Of a stretch of 64,000 bases of DNA, positions 37,404-50,400 are shown piece by piece. The number at the start of each line of letters is the position of its first letter. Position 1 is the stretch's first letter. The translations under genes were made by a program, and so were the position numbers. Source of the stretch: Nymphaea colorata. Its lineage: Eukaryota; Streptophyta; Magnoliopsida; Nymphaeales; Nymphaeaceae. The notes below the pieces were generated by a model that made no database searches, was not told where the DNA came from, and was given only the letters and a program-made list of their open reading frames with translations. The DNA lies in the NCBI RefSeq assembly GCF_008831285.2, contig NC_045142.1, forward strand, positions 5,001 through 69,000, given 5' to 3'.

Positions 37404-40400
37404 CCTTGTCAAGGATATTACTAAACATGTTTGTTTCAGATAATTTCTGGACGGACATTAACTGTGCTCACTTGAAGTTGGAGTTGACAGGTGGAATCGG
37501 TTTCTAGGACGGCAACAGTCGCAGGGCATAACTTGGACCCGACACCGTGGCATCCTTTCACCCCGCTGACTCATTCGGGCAACAAATATTCTGTGGCTTC
37601 AACAATCCTCAAGTGTTCCTACCTCACAACTTGTCCCCCTTCGCCCAATCTATCTTCTGTTCAACGCTCGGGAAACCACTCTTCATCTTCATCTTATTGC
37701 CCTTCATTCTTCCAGTGGATACACGAAGATCTAGCTCCATGGAGGCGTTCACGGATAAGCCTACATAAGCTGTTGGAAGCCCAAAGATTTGCAGCCTTTC
37801 GCGTCGTCATAGTCGGTGGGCGATTGTACGTGGATTTCTACTATGCATGCGTGCAGAGCAGGGCCATGTTCACGGTTTGGAGCTTTCTGCAGCTGATCAA
37901 GAGGTACCCTGGCCGTGTCCCTGACGTGGATCTCATGTTCGATTGCATGGACAGGCCCACCGTCCGAAGATCCGAGTACAAGTCCCCACGATGGCCTCCC
38001 CCTCCTCTCTTTCGATACTGTAGCACCAAGGATCATTTTGATATCCCTTTCCCGGACTGGTCCTTCTGGGGTTGGTAAGCTATTACTTCCGTGCTTGTTC
38101 TGACATTCTTTTTTATCGGTTTATTATTTGTTTTGTTAGCTCTTACTAGTCAGTCATAATAGGTTCCCGTTGCACGCCTACTTTTGCCAACTAATGAGAC
38201 CTCACTCTTTGTTTTCGATCTGATCTCTATATCGTCCCTATAACATCTTACACAATCTCCACTACATTCGGTTGGACCGTTTCGTTTCCTTGTTTCTTTT
38301 CAGATCCTTTGCTTCTGTGCCCTTGATAAATGTCATTCAACAGCCTTGCTACACATGTTTGGAGTTCCCCATGCACTCCAGTGATGGCTTCTTTTCCTCT
38401 AGATGTTCCCTATTTTTTGAGGACAAAAAATGAGCATGAAAGTTGAATTTGGAATACACCAACTATATGAGAAAAAAGTTGAGAATAGTCATATACTTGT
38501 GCCAGTTGACCTATTTTGTAAAGCCTTGGGGTGAGTTAGGATGTACAAAACCAGACAGAGCAAGCTAGAATCCGCTACGAGAGAGTGTAAGTTGGGTTGT
38601 TATGGTTAGTATTGAAGCTAAGTTCAGCATTCAGACCTAGGGTTCTACAAGCGGGAATGCATGCGTCTGAAGGGAGTGGATTGTAATGTTTGTACCATGT
38701 TCTTATTTGTCGCTTTTCTGGGTACTATCTGATACGTATTAAGATCTGCCAGACCGAACACCTGGATCAGGTTGTTACCAAATCAATAGCCGACAAGTTT
38801 GCGTAACTGGGATGACCTTGTACACCTTCTCACTGCTTTTGCCACGAAGACATTTTTTGTGCTATAATGTGTGACCATTCGTTGCATTCCCTGTATGCTT
38901 TCAGTTTTTATGATGAACCTCAAGTCAGTGTTCAACTCATTTCTACTCCTTTGACATATAATATATTCCCTATTTCTGACGGATGAAAGCAAGGAATATC
39001 AATTGGATCACAAAGGGTGGATGGAATCTGGCGATTGTGTACCTCATACATCTCCTATCCTGCTTGACAGTCAAGATATTTTGGACGCTGCCCTGTGAGG
39101 TCATGTGTTTGCATCCCCTGTAGCCAAAAGCTCAGAAGTATTGTGAAGGACTATATGTTTGTCAAACATGTCACAAACATGTGGGGATGAAGAATCTTAT
39201 GCTTGTGATCTACTTGTTTCGTGTACAATGAAACCAAATCTGTTATTTCTCAGAAAACAAGGTTTCCTCTAGTTTGTGGGGATAGCAGTTTTTCCTTTTT
39301 CAGTTTCTTTTAGACACTGCCTTTGATAGGAAGTTAGGAACTTCCTGGTTTGCCACATTCTCTGCTGTTAATATTTCATTTTTATGGCATTTTCCTCTGT
39401 AAGTCCAAGAATTCTCTTATCTGGTGTATTACATTTTTATCTCCTTGTTTGTTCCTAAATGAAGATTCAGAACCATGTGGATAATATCACACATACATGT
39501 GCAGGCCAGAGGTAAACCTAGAATCTTGGGACAAGGAATTTAGCAGCATCAAGAAAGTATCCCAGACTCTAAACTGGGAAAGCAAGCAAGCTCTTGCCTA
39601 TTGGAAAGGAAATCCAGATGTTCAATCTCCTGTTCGTACTGAGTTAATGAAATGTAATGACTCTACAATTTGGAGCACAAAAATTTTGCGTCAGGTAAGT
39701 GTCATTCTTATATTCATATTCCAAGTATCTTGAATGTGCTCTACCAAGGAAGAAGTTTATACCTTCTTCCATGGTTTGGTTTACTCAGAAATTCATTGTT
39801 CGTGTTAGGATTGGGCGAAGGAGGCAAGTGCTGGTTATGAGCAATCCAAGTTAGCCAATCAGTGCAATCACAAGTAAGTTTGTGTACATTGGTATTGGCA
39901 TTACATTTCAGGTGCTGTCTTTATATTTCTAAGTTTTTCTTCCTAGCCAATCATATTTATTGGTAATCACCATGAAAAGCCTGTGTAACGGATGGAAAGA
40001 ACATTGGATTTACATCATTATCATCTTTAACAATTGGAGAGCTTTATGATCTCATGTGTCCTTTTTCCTTTGCCAAATCTCTTGGATTGCTTTATGATCT
40101 CATCATCTACCAGGAGTTCTACAGTGCCATAGGAAGATGCACTTTATTACATTATCATGACTATTTCCCCAGCAGCAGCATCTTCCTAATTTGTGCAAGA
40201 ATCCATCTGGCTGGGTAGCTAGTTTAAGACTATATATATTCTTTTACAAAGCAAACTTAAGAAGTCAGCAAAACTTCTGCATCTTGTAGCCAAATGGCAG
40301 TGATGTTCAGTCACCTCTAAAATCTAGAAGCCGGTTACAACAGGATGAAATACTCTAGAGGTAGTTGTAGGCTACTTCAACAATCAAGTATAGGTAATTG

Positions 40401-43400
40401 AGCCAGTCAAAGCTTATTTAGTTTAGCCAATTAATAGACATATCATAACAGAAGTTGAGTAGCTAAGGAATTATGCCACAATACAACAGTACAGGCTTAC
40501 AGCATAATGGATTTGTCCACATTCATTCCCTTCTACTTCACCAACAGCAAAATAACGAGGTAGTGGTTTATGACAACCATCTTTATTTAGAAGTCGAAGA
40601 GCCCTGATCATATAATTCTCAACATTTCCTCCTCCTCTATCATATCCTATCTATTCTCTTGATGCATTCCACACATGTCAAGTATCTAGAGGTGCAAATT
40701 TAGTAACTTCAAAAAAGTGTCTAGCCATCACACATTATGATTACTTTGTTTCAGCAGTATTATAAACTGTATAAACTTTGGCATAGGATAAACATGACTC
40801 ATATTATGAGGCAATTATATATGGTTGCAATAGATCAGGAAGCCTTAGTAAAAATTGAAGGACAAAATAGTGAATTTTGTCATGACCCAAGTTTTTGATA
40901 TAACGGAAGCAAACATTGAGCCTTACTCTAAGCAAACTTGAATAATGACCAAAACGCAAGCAAATCAAACACCAACAAAACATTCAACACTTGTTTAAGA
41001 GTCACCCTTTTAATCCTACACAAAGACACTTAGACTCAAACAACTAGAATATCCACAAAGCCCAGACTCGACGCAGTGTCTAGATCACCAATGTTGGTCC
41101 ATCACAAAGACTGAAGATGTCAATCCTGTAGCCCACGATCTCTCAAGAACTACCTGTACAGATAGAAAGGAAGGTCAGATTCCTGAGTATGGTAACATTC
41201 AGCCATGAGTGGAACATGGTCCTACAAAATAAGTATATAATTATGTCAAACAAATTTATATGAGGACTTTATGGTCGACATCTATAAGTCATCATTCCAT
41301 ATTGCACCTTAAAATTATATCTTATTATCATGAGTAATGTATAGATGACTTCCATATGTTGCAAAGTTACAACGATGGTCTAACAATGATTATGGTCATT
41401 GTGCCCAACAAACAATAGAAAACCTTTTGGGCACAACTCACAGGTAACACAAAACATGTCTTCACCAGACAATCCAAACAGATCGAGGGTAACTTGTGCT
41501 GAAGCCTCCTAAGATATTCGAGATCGCTACTACAGCAGCAGGGTCTGTCTAACTACTGATAGTCTGGTATTACCTGAAGTGGTAGACCGGCCCCTCTAGG
41601 CACCCGGGTTGAGGGGCCAGGAGACGCCTTGCTTTCCAAACAACCGTTTAATAAAATTTTGGGCCCTTGTTTTGCCCAATATCCTATGGGCAGGGGCGGA
41701 GCTAGGATTTTCTTCAGGGGCGGGCCAAACAGTCCGTGAGTCAGGCCAATAGGAGTGACAGGTCGGGCCAAGAGGTGCGACGGGTCGGACCAAGAGGTTT
41801 TTTTTTCCTGCACTCACCTGGGCCATGGCCCATCCCTTCCCTATGGGTTGTCTAGTGTAGACAAAGGAGTGTGCAACCACAATGATCTCATGTTATACCA
41901 CTACCTCCCAGGGATAAAACCAACCACTGGACCCGCTCGCACTCCCGTATGTCATTGTTGAGACATGATTAGTATTTTATTATTATGCATCAACTTTTAG
42001 GATTTCCATAGCTCTGATAACCATCATAGGCCAATATCTTGGGTGCTCGGCCCAAGACTATTCTCGTTTGCCAGCCCCTACATCCACAAGGACACTAGAG
42101 TCAAACGTTATAGAAGTTATCTATTAAATAAGAGCTTTAAGAATGTAATTATGCAATATCCTTTATTGGTAAATTGATGTGCAAGTACCTGTAGTGAGCA
42201 TACTCGCACCCTCGTAGTTAGGTGTTTAATACTTACCTACAAATACAATCATATATATATATATATACATGCATAATATACATATATATGTGTATTTATG
42301 TATGTTCATACCCTCAATCTGTTATTTTCAACTTTTATTGTTAACTGTGTCATCACAGCCACACTCTTATTTATATACCTATCTAGGGCCGATTCCATCT
42401 TCAATGTCACAAGTTGATTCATCTAGATGTTCTGATTTCAAATGAAGAAGGAGATTATATTTAGGTAAACCTATCCAACTTACTGTACCTAACATGATTG
42501 AATCACCAGAATATGAAGACATGCATCTACTTATTACTACTACCTAACATGGTTAAAATGTTGGGGGCTACCATTGAACTAGGAATTCCTCTTATAAAGA
42601 ACAGAAATTTATACTCTTTATTTCATCAATTGGATAGATACTTAATTTGGCTTCCTTTCTCTAATCCCACTTTCAATCCAGCCATTACACTTAGGCTCGA
42701 TTCCTTGCGTGATTGACTAAACTGTCTACAGATGATAGCGGATGATAACATTTGAATGCATCCTCAAAAACTTATGCTAACAGCCCTATTATATTGTTTC
42801 TGGGATTGTTAGGTTATTAAGAATTTCTGCCATAAGGGAAACAACAATTGAATGAATCACATAGGAGAGAAAGGGACGTAGTCACGGAGTAAGTGTAACA
42901 ATATAAGACAATTATAGGAATTGGTCTGATCAACCCACATAGATATCATCATATTGTAAAGCCATTTGTTCATGATGGCATTAGAAACTTTAGGGACTTG
43001 AAAGGCAAGTTCGTCAACCATAAGAGAGCAACCTTCTCATATAACGTCACAAAATGGTGGTTTCTAGATGTACATGTCCATTCCACTCCAACCCCCTAGC
43101 ATTCATTGCACTATTTTGTGGATTAAGAAGGAATAGAATGGATTGCCGCCATCAAGCTAGAAGGTGGTTCCAAGTGGCCCAGCTACTTGGAAAAATCTCA
43201 ATCGATCACGGTTACGCCTCACTTCCAGAATCAAGAGACAAGCATTGACAGACTGTCCAAATTTTTAAAGGAATAACAAAGACCCGCTTGGATTCAATGT
43301 TTAGAAATCCAAGCTATGTTTAAGAAAATAATTTGTGCATAGCCGTTTCCCCACCCAATTGGTCTAAATAAATTGGAGGTGGAAGGAGAGAGAATGGGAA

Positions 43401-44376
43401 GAAGGAGAGATGGCTTTCTCTGACTGTGTTGGCCCCATCATCATTGTCTATTGTTCTCTGGTGCATCATTGTTATCTTGGCAATCATCATGTCTAAGCAG
43501 CCAGAGCAGCACCAAGCAGTGAGTTCTCTCACTCTATAAAAGAAGCCAGTGATTTTTAACATGCTTTTGAAAACAGAAAGAAAAGGTGCCCTGCCCCCAC
43601 CTCCAATTTTTTTTTAAAAAGAAAATTACATGTAAATTTTAAAAACTTTCACTTCTTCTATATAAAAATTTTGAAAAATGATATTTTGGCCCTAGTCAAA
43701 ATTTATGAACTTTAATTCGGCCCGCCTCATGAAAAATTTATAGCTCTGCCCCTGTGTACATACCTATTTTCTTATATACATATAAGCATATCAGAAAATA
43801 AGTGAATCTACATGCTTCTCTAGTGCTTGAATATTTCCTTGATAATTCTGAAATCTGTTCAAGTCGGTGTGCCTGAAGATCTTTCAGTTCCCGCCAGTCC
43901 GCCAACACTTTGATTTGATATAATTTATTCAGTAGCTCTCAATCTCTCTACACCCTTGCAGTGTATATTTATTATGTATGACCAGATTATAACTCGTCCA
44001 TCAGAAGCTACATATATTTCAATATACAGACTTGTTAATGTGTTCCAACATACTTACTTGAATCGCCTTCGAACAAGGACAGCTCCAGTACACTAGCACC
44101 TCTTCCAATTCTTCTTCCTCTTTGCACTACACACATATATACATTTCATAGTATAACCATATATGTATACACACACACACACACATATAAGTCCTGGTAT
44201 TCATGTAACTAGGTAAGGCACTTACCTCATTCGAGTCTGAGCAGGAAAGGACTTCGATTCTGTCTGCACCTTCGACATCACTGTTTCTTAATGTCATCTA
44301 CAGCTGAAGTAATGAAGGAAATAGTGATAGAAATGTAGCACCAATATCTGTAACCCGAAAACAGCACTCACGCAGG

Positions 44377-44430
<54 letters not shown>

Positions 44431-47400
44431 ACAAGAAGAAACTGAGGAGAAGAAGCCGTAGCCAAAATGGTTTGCACGGCTTCTATTTATAATCCCATTT
44501 TCAGAATTCTGAGTCTCCAATCGTAGAATCCTAGGTGCATGCATAAATTGGGATACTTGATTCACAGCATATATAATATCTGGTCTAGTAAATGTAAGAT
44601 ATTGAAGTGCCCCAACAATACTTCGATATTGCGTAGGATCTTCATATAACTCCCCATCTTGAGCACTTAGTCTTTGATTTAGAACACTAAGAGTTCCAAC
44701 AGGCTTACAATCAGGCATACCTGACTTTTTCAACAGATCCAACGTGTATTTCTGTTGTGTCAATGTGAGGCGATTATTGTGCCTATCAATCTCCACTCCA
44801 AGAACGAATCGTAAATCACCAAGCTCTTTCATTTTGAAGTTTTGCATCATCAAAACTTTAGCTTCTTCTATGTGTTTTTCTGAATTGCCTGTGATAACAA
44901 TATCATCAACATATATAAGAAGTAAAGTAAATATGTTTTCCTTTCGATAAATGAAAAGAGAGTGATCTAGAGGACATCTCCGAAAACCACATTCTTGAAT
45001 CTTGCAAGAGAAACTGTCAAACCACGAACGTGAGGCCTGTTTAAGTCCATAAATAGATTTTCTTAGTTTGCAAACCCATGCATGAGAGTCTCCTTTCGTG
45101 TATCCTGGAGGTTGTTCCATATATACTTCCTCCCTTAAATCACCATGAAGAAAAGCATTCTTCACGTCCATTTGATGTAGTCTCCATCCATATTCAACTG
45201 CCAATGATATAATCACGCGAATTGTTCCCATTTTGATCACAGGGCTGAATGTCTCATCATAATCTTCTCCATATTGTTGTGTAAACCCTTTTGCTACTAA
45301 CCTTGCTTTGTGTCTTTCTATGCTGCCGTCAGGTTTGTATTTAATTTTGTATACCCATTTGGAGCCCACTACGTTCTTTTCATGTGGCCTCGGAACGATC
45401 TCCCATGTTCCACATTCATGCAAGGCATCCATTTCTTCTTTCATAGCCTTTCTCCAATGATGTGATTTTGATGCTTGATCAAATGAAGTAGGTTCTTCCT
45501 CCTTGCCAACTTTTGCCATGAGTAACTGAAAATCAAGTGATAAAGAATCATAGCTAACCCACCTGTGAATGGGATGAAGAATGCGTTGGGATCTTCTAAG
45601 GTGGGGCATGTTGTCTTCTTCACTGTGAGCATCTCTGTCCCTTAGTCGTCGACTGTAGATAAGACCCGAATACCGATGTGCATCGTTGCTCTGTTCATTA
45701 TTGTTTTCGTGATGACTTGATGACTGTGTTGGATCTTCTTGATTTTCACTTTGAGCCATATCCGACGGTTGTATTGCTCTCTCTGAATCTTCACTTTGAG
45801 GCACATCATTTTCTATAACAAGATTTGCATTGAATAACTGTGTACTGGTCCAGGGATCATAAGATTCAATGGTCATAGGCATTTCATTTGTATTATCAAA
45901 ACTATGTTCATCAAAAATGACATTTCTTGAAGTTTTGATACGTTTAGTTGTTGGATCATAGCATCAAAAACCTTTATATTCATCAGCATATCCAACGAAT
46001 CTACATTGAATAGCTTTGTCTTGAAACTTGTTCCTCAAGGCAGCATCAACGTGAACATAGCATACACAACCAAAAACCTTCAAGTTCTTGTAATCAGGTT
46101 ATTTGCCTAAGAGTGTAAAATATGGCGATTTAGACATCAAGAGTGTCATAGGCAAACAATTTATTATGTATACAGCAGTATGGAAGGCTTCAGTCCACAA
46201 GGAAATGGGCACATTAGTATAATGCATCATGCTCATGGCGCTTTCAACTATATGTCGATGTTTCCGCTCAACTACACCATTTTGTTGTGGTGTGTAAGGG
46301 CAGGAAATTTGTCTAGTTATCCCTTTTTCACGTAGAAATTCAATAAAATCAAGCGAAGAATATTCTCCCCCTCCATCACATTGAAAATGCACCACATTGG
46401 ATGAAAATTTAGTTTGAATCATGGCATAGAAGTTTCGAAATATGTGAGGTACTTCTGATTTGTGTTTCATGAAGTAAATCCAGGTGAAACGTGAGTAAGA
46501 GTCAATGAATAAGACATAATATCTTGACCCAGACATGGAATCAATAGGGGCTGGCCCCCATACATCAGAAAAAATAGTTTCAAAAGGTTTGGAAGCCCTT
46601 TGATTTATATTATGGAAAGGTAAAACATGACTCTTACAAAGTCCACAACTTGAACATTTTTTGACACTTGAAGTAAGAGGTAAACTTGATCTTGGAATGA
46701 GACTATCTGTGACAAGTTTTTCAATGAAATGTCGACCACAGTGTCCTAGCCGACTATGCCACAAATCAGACTCCAAAAATTGGTTAGGGCCCCTTACTTT
46801 TGATTGAAAATGGCAAGAACTTGGCACTGATGACGCATTATGAGAAAGAGAAAATGTCTTCAATCCTATATCAAAAGTGGATGAATCCTTGGGTAAACAT
46901 TCCTTGAGGACGTACATATTCCCTTGACGCTCCCCTCTAGCGAACATTTTCTTCATTTGGAGGTCCTTGACATAGACAGAAGAAGGTGTGAATTCAACAG
47001 AAGAGCTTGTATCATCAATGAGTTTAGAAATGAATATGATGTTCTTTTTGATATTGGGAGCAAGAACAACATTAGACAGTGATAGAGACGAGGATGACAA
47101 TGGAATATGTGCATTTCCAATATGTGTAATAGGATGAGATTTTCCATCACCTGTTATAATGCAACTTCTACCGTAATGAGGAGATAAGTTAGTCAATTTA
47201 CCTGCATTTCCTGTCACATGGGTAGCTGCACCTGAATCCAAGAACCATTCTCCCTGCTCATTTTGCTTTATAGTCATCTTTGAGAATGCGGCCATCAATA
47301 GCTGTTGCATATCTTCAGCGGTGGATTTAGAACTTTGTCCTCCTTGTTTATAATCATGTCTTACCCCTTTGTTTTTATTTTGAGGATTAAACCAACATTG

Positions 47401-50400
47401 TGCCTTCATGTGTCCTTTCTTGTTGCACTGAAAACAAATTGGTATTTTTCTTGAAGTATCCAAAGGAGACATACCTTGGTTATGTGGTGTTGGTAGAATG
47501 CCACGACCACCATGGTTGGAGTTCCCATGGCTCTTACCAAACTTTACATTCATAGCCAACACATTTTGGGAGTTCCCTTGATCAGTCCTTTCAATGACTC
47601 TTTTCATATTCATTTCATGTTGGAGAAGTTTACCTTGTAGTTCGTTGAAGGAAGGCAGAACAGGAAGGACCTCAAGAGCTGTAATAAAAGCATGATAATC
47701 ATGTCCAAGTCCATTCAAGGTTTGCTGCACCTTTTCCTTACCAGAAATGTTATTCCCTGAGGCAACAAGTTGGTCTGCGACGGCCTTAATACGCCCCAAA
47801 TAATCCATGATAGACGTTGAACCTTTGCTCAAATTCTGAAATTCTTTCTTTAAGTACATAATTCGAGCTTCTGATATTTGGGAAAAGGTATCAGCAAGGG
47901 TTTCCCATAATTCTTCTGCAGTACAATCATCAGAAACTGAAAGTAACACTTGTTGAGATAAAGTGGACAAAATATACGCAACCAGACTTTGATCACGTCT
48001 CATCCACATAGCATGTTCAGGATTGTTGTCTTCATGAACAGCAATAACTTCTCCTGCCTCATTTTTTATTTCCTGTAAGACGGATATTGGTGGAGCTTTT
48101 GTTGAACCATCGAGATGTCCAAAGAGGCCTTGACTTCTTATGAAAGACATGATTTGCCTTTTCCAGATCAGATAATTCTCATGGTTGAGTTTTTCGGTAA
48201 TAAGGTGAGGAAGAAAACTTGAGGACATGCCAGAATGCGAAAGGTTTTTCATGACAGCAGAAAGGAATGGTATATAGGTAGAAGATGAGAGGGAAAGAAG
48301 ACACGATATAACAAGATGTGTCCTTGGTAAGCAAGAAGAAAAAGGAACAAGACTTGCGCAAGAGAAAAGTAAATTCAGGATAGAGACAAGATGAGAAAAG
48401 AGTTCTAACCAGATCAGACCTGTTTGGGCATTTCGTTTGGTAGAGATAACGTAACCTGGCTCTCTGATACCATGATAGAAATGTAGCACCAATATCTGTA
48501 ACCCGAAAACAGCACTCACCAGGAAGATAGAGATAGAGATAGAGAGAGAGAGAGAGAGGGAGAGAGAGAGAATGAAAACAAGAAGAAACTAAGGAGAAGA
48601 AGCCGTAGCCAAAATGGTTTGCACGGCCTCTATTTATAATCCCATTTTCAGAATTCTAAGAGTCTCCAATCGTAGAATCCTAGGAGATTTCACAAGCTCC
48701 AAGGACATTAATTACATCATAGAAACCTAAGAGACTTCACATATTACAGGGATATTAACTACAACATAGAATTCTAGGAGACTTCCCATATAACAAGGAT
48801 ATTAACTATAACATAGAATCCTAGGAGACTCTTCACATATTACAAGGACATTAAATATTTTAACACATTCTACAAGGAGGTGGAATCCTAAAAGACTCCT
48901 CTTCAACGTGCTGGTGAAGGATTTATATTTTAACAAATAGGACCAGTGACTTCCAGCTTCCAATCTAGTTCTGTAATACAGCCAATATAGAGACCTTTCG
49001 ATCCCTTTATCCCTCAATCCCTGCTGCTGGGCCTTTCCCTTCTAAGACTGCAGCCAAAACGAAACAAAACTACTGCAGTGGTGGGTTAAATAGGTTCTCT
49101 CAAGTACAGTCAGATTTTCATCGATTTTACTACTACTCTTTGTCTCTTTCGTAAATGAGAGTGACCCTTTGGTTTCCCCCAATCCCTCCTTTTTCCAAAA
49201 CCACCTCATTTATAATTGGGTGTACAGATTTAAATAAATGCATGTATTAAACCTGCCATCCAATAAATACACACGCACACATATTTGCCTATAATTGTCT
49301 TCAAACCACATTGTTTATATTTACTTATACCCATATATATTTAACCATGGGTGGAAGGAAAAAAATGTGGCCTTACACTGCCATTCCCTTGCAAAGGAAG
49401 TTGGAAGGAACCATTTGAAATCTCTCTTGTTGATTCTCATCTGGTCTGGAATGCTCAAACTGTAGATCGATAGTCGACGAGCCAGGCCCAAGTTTAATCG
49501 GGTAGTCCAATACCTGCCCACTCTAACGGACCAGGATGAAGCCTATCTGTAAAAGTGCATGCTTTTGCATGCATGCACACACACACACGTGCACCCATAT
49601 ATTTGTGTATCTGCCTTGACTATAAATGGGTGGATTGATCTAGACTTTTATTAGGAAAGGTGCATATATTGTTCCTTGGCCAGTTACCTGACTAGCTGAT
49701 GGATAAGTGACCTAATGCCTACCATTGTTGCTATTTTTATTTTCCAGTAGGTTATTACATACGGCATATGGCCAGTGTCAATTATATGGGAAATTATGCC
49801 ATGGGCCTGTGCTTATGTCTGTTCTCTTTACTTGAGATGTTGAAAACAAGATGGTTATGCATGTAACTTTGTTTTTGTGACTCTAGTTTTATGTGTGCTC
49901 CTTTTTTGCAGATATAAGATCTATGCTGAAGGTTACGCGTGGTCTGTGAGTTTGAAATATATCCTATCTTGTGGTTCACTTCCATTGATAATAACCCCAC
50001 GGTACTATGATTTCTTCAGTCGTGGTCTTATGCCAAGAGAAAATTATTTCCCTGTTAGAGCCACAAAGCTTTGTCGATCTATAAAGCATGCTGTTGACTG
50101 GAGCAACAAGCATCCATTTGAGGTTAGTTACTCCTACATCCTAAAAACACAGTCTATGTTTTACCATGTTTAAAGTTTTTTGCCAGCCTATATTAGATTT
50201 TCCATGCCTGAGAACTGTTCCTATTCTCTGCAATTTGACTTTGGTCTCCAGGACATCAAGTTTTGGGTTGCTTCATCCTACTTGGATCCACCCAGGGATG
50301 CATGACTGTGACTTAGCTTTGCATCATTGCTGGCATATTTTCTTATTAGTGTTTTCCGAAAATTTCAACACTATGAAAAGTCAACATTCATTGCAATCTC

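Larger units (their letters stand above)
44325..48935 (-). mobile_element. Ty1/copia LTR retrotransposon, internally deleted
   Basis: The element is oriented on minus and lies within intron 4 of the GT90 gene. It is bounded by LTRs starting TG and ending CA and by a perfect 5-bp target duplication, which defines it exactly. The order is 5' LTR, primer site, gag, protease, integrase, reverse transcriptase, which is the copia order (integrase before RT). Gag-pol carries two nonsense codons. The end of RT, all of RNase H, the polypurine tract and the inner part of the 3' LTR are deleted. It cannot move by itself. Confidence 0.9.

Noticed and set aside
44168-44424. CRISPR-like or satellite array
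   Set aside because: Only dinucleotide runs (AC, GA) without spacers; nothing in the window has CRISPR architecture, and the host is a plant.
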